From assembly GCA_905233405.1 (NCBI GenBank), contig CAJOEG010000092.1:1-10832 (forward strand): DNA of 10,832 nt, given 5' to 3'. Below the pieces are notes generated by a model. That model made no database searches. It was not told the DNA's origin and worked only from the letters and a program-made list of their open reading frames with translations. The position numbers and the translations under genes were made by a program. Every line of letters starts with the position of its first letter. Within the stretch, counting starts at the first letter, position 1. Origin of the DNA: an uncultured Bacteroidales bacterium (lineage in GTDB: Bacteria; Bacteroidota; Bacteroidia; Bacteroidales; ML635J-15). Shown in pieces: positions 6,901 through 10,832 of the stretch.

Positions 6901-7446
6901 TATTCGCCCGTCGAGTTGCAGGTCGAGGTTCGAGTTCATAATCACATTCTGGCTGTTGCCGAAGCTCACGCCACGCGAAATGCTTCCCTTGCGCGAAAGT
7001 TCGGTCTGCGAAAAGAAGTCGTCGTAGTTTTCCTTGGTAAGAATAAGGTCGTAGCCAGTGCGTTCGTGCTCGTGGTCGGAAAGCATATACTTGCTGCGGT
7101 CGAATTTCTGTGCCGGCTTCGAGAAGTTTACGGGGAAGGTCTTGAAGCTGACTTTTGTGCCTGCTGGAGGTTTCTCGTCGAACACAATGGTCGAGGTCTC
7201 GAAGTCGAAATGGTATTTTGCATCGACAGGATTTCCATCGGCATCGACAAATTTTATGGAACTTTGCACCACGCTCATCGAGTCGAGCACCAGCGTATCG
7301 CCCTGCACCGACAGATTTTTCAGGCTTATCAGCGATTGTGCCGACAAATTCAATGCTGGCAAAGCAGCAAGCATAAAAATTATGCACGCTAAACGAATCC
7401 ACAAGATGGAAAGCCGTTTGTTGCCGTTGCTGTTGCGATGAATCAT
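3964..7446 (-). CDS. Large predicted outer-membrane beta-barrel protein, unidentified
   Basis: This encodes 1160 residues. It starts with a long-n-region signal peptide (basic residues to R18, hydrophobic to about 33, cleavage likely after LSA at 36). A soluble N-terminal part follows. Around residues 155-250 it contains SRKGSISRGVSFGNSQ, a run of alternating hydrophobic strands, NNIPIQPDGNSQNLQEFDKVFI and GDFEQKK. Around 287-365 it has a second block with GNQGPYRLTG, VVVLAGTEKVYIDG, RGSDRDYVIDYNLGEITF and RIIVEFEY. Such blocks recall large Bacteroidota surface proteins, including SprA-type ones, but at less than half SprA's length this is not SprA. From about 540 on, amphipathic strands alternate with polar turns, and the chain ends VEVRAYF with the terminal phenylalanine typical of outer-membrane barrels. 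Residues 853-864 (D-Y-N-G-N-G-V-Q-E-L-D-E) fit an EF-hand-type calcium loop. Substrate or role cannot be told. It stands alone, convergent with the secreted-protein gene. Confidence 0.8.
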   Translation of the reverse strand: MIHRNSNGNKRLSILWIRLACIIFMLAALPALNLSAQSLISLKNLSVQGDTLVLDSMSVVQSSIKFVDADGNPVDAKYHFDFETSTIVFDEKPPAGTKVSFKTFPVNFSKPAQKFDRSKYMLSDHEHERTGYDLILTKENYDDFFSQTELSRKGSISRGVSFGNSQNVIMNSNLDLQLDGRIGDNLFISAVISDNNIPIQPDGNSQNLQEFDKVFIKIYNSKFALVAGDFEQKKPQGYFLNYYKKSQGIHLSGKKTFETAKHNAGELNASIGAAVAKGKYHKMQISGVEGNQGPYRLTGANNEAYVVVLAGTEKVYIDGILMSRGSDRDYVIDYNLGEITFTAHQPINKDKRIIVEFEYTDQNYTRFLVTSSNTLKIDNTEVWLNLYHEGDSKNQPINMDLRDSDKRLMAGIGDNLDQAIIPGYDSLGFNIDEVRYKVVDTIVDGVRYDSVFVYSTNEQDAFYRVSFSLVGENKGDYVRGVSSANGRVYEWVAPVNGVPQGNYIPYTKIVAPQKKQMATFGAKSKFGEKTSASVEVALSNNDRNTFSKLDRGDNFGVAVKTTAEQYLVKTEKNSLSFDVNYEFLNRNFEAVEYFRETEFTRDWNIGSYYADSHCENVAGGHIRYANRKHGNSLYTTSYINRGVEYSGWKNDFSSDYRLGTWRISGNASLLASADSLNKTQFLRHKLDISKTFGKIMVGAREEGERNVWHNAEGSLLANSYSYSQYEGFAGTSDSARQKFTLSYKFRNDRKQSLDILKDATRAHDFSLSSEVGGKNNHRLKATINYRLLQVRDTLLYSAEPEDNLTGKLEYNFKLWKGAITSSTLYEIGSGLENKIEYTYIEVAPGQGVYTWTDYNGNGVQELDEFEVAFFADQANFIRVQMPSTEYIKVYANKFNQSLNINPAVRWKSKKGFLKFLSRFSDQFAYSISQKNTSDKIAEFANPFAQNISLDELVSMNSTIRNSLSFNRGKPKFGIDYIVQSVKSKSLLTTGFETVLIRYNISPKVGMQNSTIFGKKGYESQFFTAKDYKIASIKDDFQFNVQPNINNRISLTYNFEQKDNTAGTEKLTSNNVGLEYRLNSVKKGSLNANFNFIYYKYASSGNSAIDYEMLQGLQPGMNFTWGINFQRQLANGLQINLSYNGRKSEASPVIHTASVEVRAYF

Positions 7447-7471
7447 CCGAGTTGCAAATACAATAAAACGG

Positions 7472-7505
7472 CAAATTTAAGCATTTATGTTGTGAGAGGG
7501 GCAAA
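7472..7505 (-). promoter_or_regulatory. Candidate promoter of the outer-membrane protein gene
   Basis: On the minus strand TAAATTTG (7479 to 7472) matches the -7 consensus, and TTTG (7505 to 7502) lies 22 bases upstream, slightly farther than usual. The leader would be about 20 bases, similar to the secreted-protein gene. No Shine-Dalgarno sequence precedes ATG 7446. Confidence 0.4.
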
Positions 7506-7513
7506 AAATCAAA

Positions 7514-7543
7514 GGTTCAAGGTTCAAAAGTTCAAAGATTCAA
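7514..7543. repeat. GGTTCAA-type repeat cluster upstream of the outer-membrane protein gene
   Basis: GGTTCAA, GGTTCAAAAG and TTCAAAGATTCAA follow one another with a 7-10 bp period. The reverse complement reads TTGAAYC/TTTGAAC units, the same family as the three 15-bp units at 3910-3954. The two clusters therefore flank the 3.5-kb gene in inverted orientation. Confidence 0.65.
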
Positions 7544-7599
7544 TTTGTTAGGTGTGGTTTGATTGATTTGTGTTGCACATAAAACCACCAATCATTATC

Positions 7600-7698
7600 G
7601 TTTATTTTTCGGGAATTGGGTAAAAATATGCAATTGGCGAAAAATAGTCGTGTTTATTTTTCGGGAATTGAGAAAAATTGTATCTTTGCCGAAAAATA
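7600..7698. repeat. Imperfect 47-bp direct duplication with terminal inverted repeats
   Basis: Unit 1 (7600-7646) and unit 2 (7652-7698) are each 47 bp, separated by 5 bp and identical at 38 of 47 positions. The first 19 bases, GTTTATTTTTCGGGAATTG, are exact in both. Unit 2 is bounded by a perfect 10-bp inverted repeat, TATTTTTCGG and CCGAAAAATA. Unit 1 has the same pair over 9 bp (TATTTTTCG and CGAAAAATA). The candidate -7 element of the downstream ATPase gene lies inside unit 2; the matching place in unit 1 has diverged. A regulatory duplication or a small mobile-element remnant are both possible. Confidence 0.75.
7658..7688 (+). promoter_or_regulatory. Candidate promoter of the ATPase gene
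   Basis: TATCTTTG at 7681-7688 matches the TAnnTTTG -7 consensus. The -33 position (about 7658-7661) reads TTTT, a weak match. The leader would be about 20 bases before ATG 7714. The -7 box is enclosed by the inverted repeat arms at 7655-7664 and 7689-7698, so a protein bound there would compete with RNA polymerase. Confidence 0.45.
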
Positions 7699-7713
7699 AA
7701 ATGATAGTTAACG

Positions 7714-9159
7714 ATGAAATTAGTAGGACGAAAAAAGGAAATAAAACTCTTAGAGAGTTTATATTCAAGCGGTAACGCAGAATTTGTCGCAATGTATGGT
7801 CGAAGAAGGGTTGGCAAGACGTTTCTGCTCGGAGAGTTGTTCGGTTCGCGGATGACTTTTTGGCATACTGGTTTGCCGCCATACGACAGGGACAAAACAT
7901 TCCTTTTACGCGACCAGCTACAGGCGTTCCATTATTCACTGGAAGAATATGGATTGACTGGTTATCAGTGCCCTAAATCGTGGTTGGAGGCTTTTCATCA
8001 GTTGGAAATACTTTTGAAACAAAAGGACGATGGCAGCCGTCAGGTTGTGTTTATCGACGAACTTCCGTGGATGGACACGGCGCGGTCGAGATTCATACAC
8101 GCATTCGAGCAGTTCTGGAACGGCTGGGCATCAAGGAGAAAGAATATTATGCTGATAGTGTGCGGTTCGGCTACATCGTGGATGAGCGACAATCTTATAA
8201 ACAATAAGGGCGGATTGTACAATAGGCTTACACGCGAGATAAAACTGAATCCCTTCACGCTGGCAGAATGTGAAGAATTTATTGCAGCAAAGGGCATTGC
8301 CATGAGTCGGTACGAAATAGCACAAGCATATATGATATTGGGTGGAATACCGCATTATTTCAACTTTTTCGAAAAGGGAGAAAGTTTTGCACAATGCATC
8401 GACAGGATGTTTTTTGCCAAAGATGCTCCGTTGGTTGCAGAGTATCGGCGGTTGTTTGGCTCATTGTTTACAAATTCCGAAGTTCCTGAGAAAGTAATCA
8501 AATTGTTGGCTACTAAACGTCAGGGATTTACACGGAAAGATATTCTTGCAAAAACTAAGATTCAGGATAGCGGAAGTTTTTCGGAAGTATTGAATGCATT
8601 ACAATCGAGCGACCTTATTGTCCGCTATTTGCCTTTTGGCGAGTCGAAGCGGAACGAAATGTACAAACTGTCGGACAATTTCTGTTGTTTTACGTTACGT
8701 TTTATGGACAAAATGCAGAAGGGTGATTCCCAGTACTGGCAGAAAAACTATACTTCGTCCAAATTAAATGCATGGCGAGGCTTAGCATTCGAGGAATTGT
8801 GCTTTGCCCACATATCGCAGATAAAGAAGGCGTTAGGCATTTCGGGTGTAAGTTCCACACAATCGGGTTGGATATTACAAGGCACGGTGGAAACTAAAGG
8901 CACTCAATTAGATTTACTTATTGAACGCGGTGATAATGTTGTAAATCTCTGTGAAATAAAATATTATAGCAAGCCATATATCATTGATAAGTCATACGAT
9001 ACGACACTGCGCGACCGCCTTCAGACACTTATTGAACATTTACCTAGCAAAAAAACTGTACACCTGACATTTATTTCAACCTTTGGTTTGCAGCAAAACG
9101 AATATAGCGGTCAGATACAGTCACAGGTGCTGCTAGATGATTTGTTTGTGGAAGAATAG
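7714..9159 (+). CDS. STAND-type AAA ATPase with DUF234 / PD-(D/E)XK nuclease-like C-terminus
   Basis: This 481-residue protein has the layout of the archaeal-type ATPase family (ATPase_2 plus DUF234), which is abundant in Bacteroidota and archaea. Near the N-terminus is VGRKKEI, then the Walker A loop GRRRVGKT (29-36). Walker B is VVFIDE (111-116), followed by a sensor-like strand LIVCGSATSW (147-156). The family motif LGGIPHYF is at 209-216. Residues of about 255-325 look like a winged helix (TRKDILAKTKI, then LIVRYLPFG). The C-terminal part has GLAFEELC (357-363), TQLDLLI with D400, and CEIKYY with E414 and K416, a pattern that fits a PD-(D/E)XK nuclease core. Nothing in it looks broken. 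The function of the family is not established; links to mobile elements, DNA metabolism or defence have been proposed by analogy. It is a single gene with its own promoter region. An overlapping ATG at 7701 is out of frame and ignored. Confidence 0.9.
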   Translation: MKLVGRKKEIKLLESLYSSGNAEFVAMYGRRRVGKTFLLGELFGSRMTFWHTGLPPYDRDKTFLLRDQLQAFHYSLEEYGLTGYQCPKSWLEAFHQLEILLKQKDDGSRQVVFIDELPWMDTARSRFIHAFEQFWNGWASRRKNIMLIVCGSATSWMSDNLINNKGGLYNRLTREIKLNPFTLAECEEFIAAKGIAMSRYEIAQAYMILGGIPHYFNFFEKGESFAQCIDRMFFAKDAPLVAEYRRLFGSLFTNSEVPEKVIKLLATKRQGFTRKDILAKTKIQDSGSFSEVLNALQSSDLIVRYLPFGESKRNEMYKLSDNFCCFTLRFMDKMQKGDSQYWQKNYTSSKLNAWRGLAFEELCFAHISQIKKALGISGVSSTQSGWILQGTVETKGTQLDLLIERGDNVVNLCEIKYYSKPYIIDKSYDTTLRDRLQTLIEHLPSKKTVHLTFISTFGLQQNEYSGQIQSQVLLDDLFVEE

Positions 9160-9168
9160 ACGTTATCC

Positions 9169-9582
9169 CTACATCGTTATCGCTGCGCAAACGCCAGTTG
9201 TCAACGCATATATCAGCAGATACGATAATGGGCGGTAAACTGGAACTTTCTTGGTGATAACATCGTAAATGAGATAGCCGATTAGTATTACCGACATGTA
9301 GGTTCCCATCATTTCTTTGCCTGGGTAGCCTTTGCTGAGGAATAGTATTCCACCAAACAAATTTATCTTGCAGTACAGGTCGATTATGAATGCAAGTATG
9401 CTGGTCTTGTAAATCTTACTGCGAATGCTGGTAATGAGGAATATTACAAGCGACGCTAACCAAAGGAAAATGAAACTAGTCATTGCGTATGGAATACTTG
9501 CTGCTGCCAAAATTGCACATACAGAAAGCAGCCCCATTACGGTGTAGTCGATAATATTCAGTGTTTTGGTATATGTATTCAT
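9169..9582 (-). CDS. Small multi-pass membrane protein, function unknown
   Basis: This encodes 137 residues. Five hydrophobic segments can be marked at about 13-32, 34-53, 61-83, 92-109 and 117-136. The third carries D68 and K72, so it may be only partly buried. The loops are short and basic (SIRSKIYK, TKKVPVYRP), consistent with an inner-membrane protein. I recognise no family. The start is the ATG 25-30 bases below a TATATTTG promoter box. The gene sits tail to tail with the ATPase gene, 9 bp apart, and is separated from pnp upstream by that gene's terminator, so it is transcribed on its own. Confidence 0.7.
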   Translation of the reverse strand: MNTYTKTLNIIDYTVMGLLSVCAILAAASIPYAMTSFIFLWLASLVIFLITSIRSKIYKTSILAFIIDLYCKINLFGGILFLSKGYPGKEMMGTYMSVILIGYLIYDVITKKVPVYRPLSYLLIYALTTGVCAAITM

Positions 9583-9608
9583 AAAGTGTAAATTTTGTGA
9601 TTAAAAAG

Positions 9609-9628
9609 ATATGCAAATATATGCATAT
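9609..9628. promoter_or_regulatory. Promoter box within an inverted repeat, membrane-protein gene
   Basis: On the minus strand TATATTTG (9621 to 9614) is an exact -7 match about 30 bases above ATG 9582. It is enclosed by ATATGCA (9609-9615) and TGCATAT (9622-9628), 7-bp perfect arms with a 6-base spacer. The -33 region is not convincing. The symmetry suggests an operator over the promoter, though the DNA is AT-rich. Confidence 0.4.
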
Positions 9629-9651
9629 TGAACTTATATGAACGTTTATAC

Positions 9652-9681
9652 AAAAAAAAGAAGCCAAACGGCTTCTTTTTT
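9652..9681 (-). terminator. Intrinsic terminator of pnp
   Basis: A 12-bp perfect stem (AAAAAAGAAGCC, 9654-9665, with GGCTTCTTTTTT, 9670-9681) closes a 4-base loop, 3 bases past the pnp stop codon. Read on the minus strand it ends in eight T. It also has a T-run on the plus strand, so it could work both ways. Confidence 0.9.
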
Positions 9682-9684
9682 GAA

Positions 9685-10832
9685 TTATGCTTCTTGAACT
9701 GGATTTTCTGGACCACTTGCGTTTTCTTCCTTCTTGTTGTGGTGTGGCTTTTCGGGCTTAGGAAGCAATGCCTTGCGGCTGAGCTTTATCTTGTTCGACT
9801 TGGTGTCGATTTCGATAATCTTAACTTCCACTTCCTGACCTTCCTTCAGCACTTCTTCAACGGTCTTGATGCGCTTCCAGTCGATTTCTGAAATGTGCAA
9901 CAATCCCTGGCAGTTTGGAAGAATCTCAACAAATGCGCCGAAAGTTGTGATGCCCTTTACAACACCAGTGTAAACTTCGCCTACTTCGGGACGCTTAACG
10001 ATTGCGTTAATTTTTGCGCGTGCAGCCTTCATATCGTTGGCATTGCCAGCAGAGATTTCAACGTAACCCTTTTCGTTCTCCTCGGTTATTGCGATAATAG
10101 TGTTGGTAGTAGCCTGGATTTCCTGGATAATCTTTCCGCCCGGGCCTATTACTGCACCAATCAAATCCTTAGGAATAACCATAGTTTCGATTTGTGGAGC
10201 GTAATCCTTGTAGTTAGGACGTGGACCTGGCAATGTTTCAAGCATCTTGCCAAGGATATGTTCTCTACCGCGCTTTGCCTGATTGAGGGCTTCTTCCAAA
10301 GTTGCGTATGAAAGTCCGTCAACCTTTATATCCATCTGGGTTGCTGTGATACCCTTTTCGGTACCGCAAACCTTGAAGTCCATGTCGCCGAGGTGGTCTT
10401 CGTCACCGAGAATATCGCTTAAGATTGCATACTTGCCAGTCTTGGGATCTGCGATAAGTCCCATTGCAATACCAGAAACTGGGCGTGAAATCGGAACACC
10501 AGCGTCCATAAGTGCAAGACAGCCAGCGCAAACAGTAGCCATTGACGACGAACCGTTTGATTCGAGGATGTCGGAAACAACTCTTGTAGTGTAAGGATAA
10601 TTTTCGCCCTTAACTGGCATTACCTTCTGCAATGCACGGTGTGCGAGGTTTCCGTGACCTATTTCGCGACGACCAACGCCTCTGTAAGCCTTTGCTTCGC
10701 CAGTTGCGAATGGTGGGAAGTTGTAATGGAGCAGGAACGATTCCGAACCAGCTATCATAGCACCGTCGATTGTCTGTTCGTCGAGCTTGTTGCCGAGGGG
10801 AACTGTCGAGAGCGACTGGGTTTCGCCACGGG
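9685..10832 (-). CDS. pnp: Polynucleotide phosphorylase, C-terminal part (start outside the window)
   Basis: PNPase degrades RNA 3' to 5' using phosphate and yields nucleoside diphosphates; it is a trimeric cytoplasmic enzyme. The 381 residues here are about the second half of the usual 700-750. The reading frame is open to the window edge, beginning RGETQSLSTVPLGNKLDEQ, the start of the second RNase PH core. That core continues with FPPFATGEA, GVGRREIGHGNLAHRAL, the phosphate-binding SNGSSSMATVCAG (about fragment residues 91-103) and the metal-site segment DILGDEDHLGDMDFKV (about 139-154). A KH domain follows (about 216-279, GPGG at 229-232), then an S1 domain (about 282-354, VYTGVVKGITTFGAFVEI and GLLHISEI). 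It ends in a short charged tail. All expected catalytic and RNA-binding parts present in this half are intact. An ATG at 10758 is internal, not the start. Confidence 0.97.
   Translation of the reverse strand, partial: RGETQSLSTVPLGNKLDEQTIDGAMIAGSESFLLHYNFPPFATGEAKAYRGVGRREIGHGNLAHRALQKVMPVKGENYPYTTRVVSDILESNGSSSMATVCAGCLALMDAGVPISRPVSGIAMGLIADPKTGKYAILSDILGDEDHLGDMDFKVCGTEKGITATQMDIKVDGLSYATLEEALNQAKRGREHILGKMLETLPGPRPNYKDYAPQIETMVIPKDLIGAVIGPGGKIIQEIQATTNTIIAITEENEKGYVEISAGNANDMKAARAKINAIVKRPEVGEVYTGVVKGITTFGAFVEILPNCQGLLHISEIDWKRIKTVEEVLKEGQEVEVKIIEIDTKSNKIKLSRKALLPKPEKPHHNKKEENASGPENPVQEA

Noticed and set aside
7701..7775. A 24-codon frame starting at ATG 7701 and overlapping the ATPase start
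   Set aside because: It is out of frame, has no protein features and no ribosome-binding signal; chance overlap is the simplest reading.
10684..10758. ATG at 10758 as the pnp start
   Set aside because: The frame stays open to the window edge and the upstream residues (RGETQSLSTVPLG) are typical PNPase sequence, so this methionine is internal.

Overview
The window looks like ordinary chromosome from a member of the Bacteroidota, most likely the order Bacteroidales. The evidence is the set of promoter boxes matching the Bacteroides-type TAnnTTTG (-7) element close to starts, the near absence of Shine-Dalgarno sequences, a large outer-membrane protein ending in an aromatic residue, and gene families typical of this group (GGGtGRT/NifU-like pair, TlpA-like secreted protein, DUF234-type ATPase). 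No rRNA, tRNA, CRISPR array or insertion sequence was seen.

Layout, left to right. Bases 1-352 are AT-rich and hold no gene. They contain an orphan plus-strand promoter-like element and the strong hairpin terminator (299-330) of the first operon. A minus-strand pair follows: a NifU-like Fe-S scaffold homologue (1507-2208, transcribed first) and a GGGtGRT-family protein (353-1363). The 143 bp between them are filled by a palindromic repeat. A divergent regulatory region (2209-2473) with three palindromes separates this pair from a plus-strand gene for a secreted protein with a C-terminal thioredoxin-like domain that lacks the redox cysteines (2474-3898). This gene converges on a very large minus-strand gene for a predicted outer-membrane beta-barrel (3964-7446), which is flanked on both sides by inverted GAACTTTGAACC-type repeats.

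Next, on the plus strand, is a STAND-type AAA ATPase with a C-terminal PD-(D/E)XK nuclease-like domain (7714-9159). It is preceded by a duplicated 47-bp element built on inverted repeats. It meets a small multi-pass membrane protein (minus, 9169-9582) tail to tail with only 9 bp between. The window ends inside pnp (minus, 9685 to beyond 10832), which encodes the C-terminal half of polynucleotide phosphorylase and has a clear intrinsic terminator.

Only the NifU-like/GGGtGRT pair looks like one functional unit. The other genes have their own promoter-like elements and no evident common pathway. The best candidates for undescribed biology are the function of that pair, the 47-bp inverted-repeat duplication ahead of the ATPase, and the unidentified outer-membrane protein with its repeat flanks.
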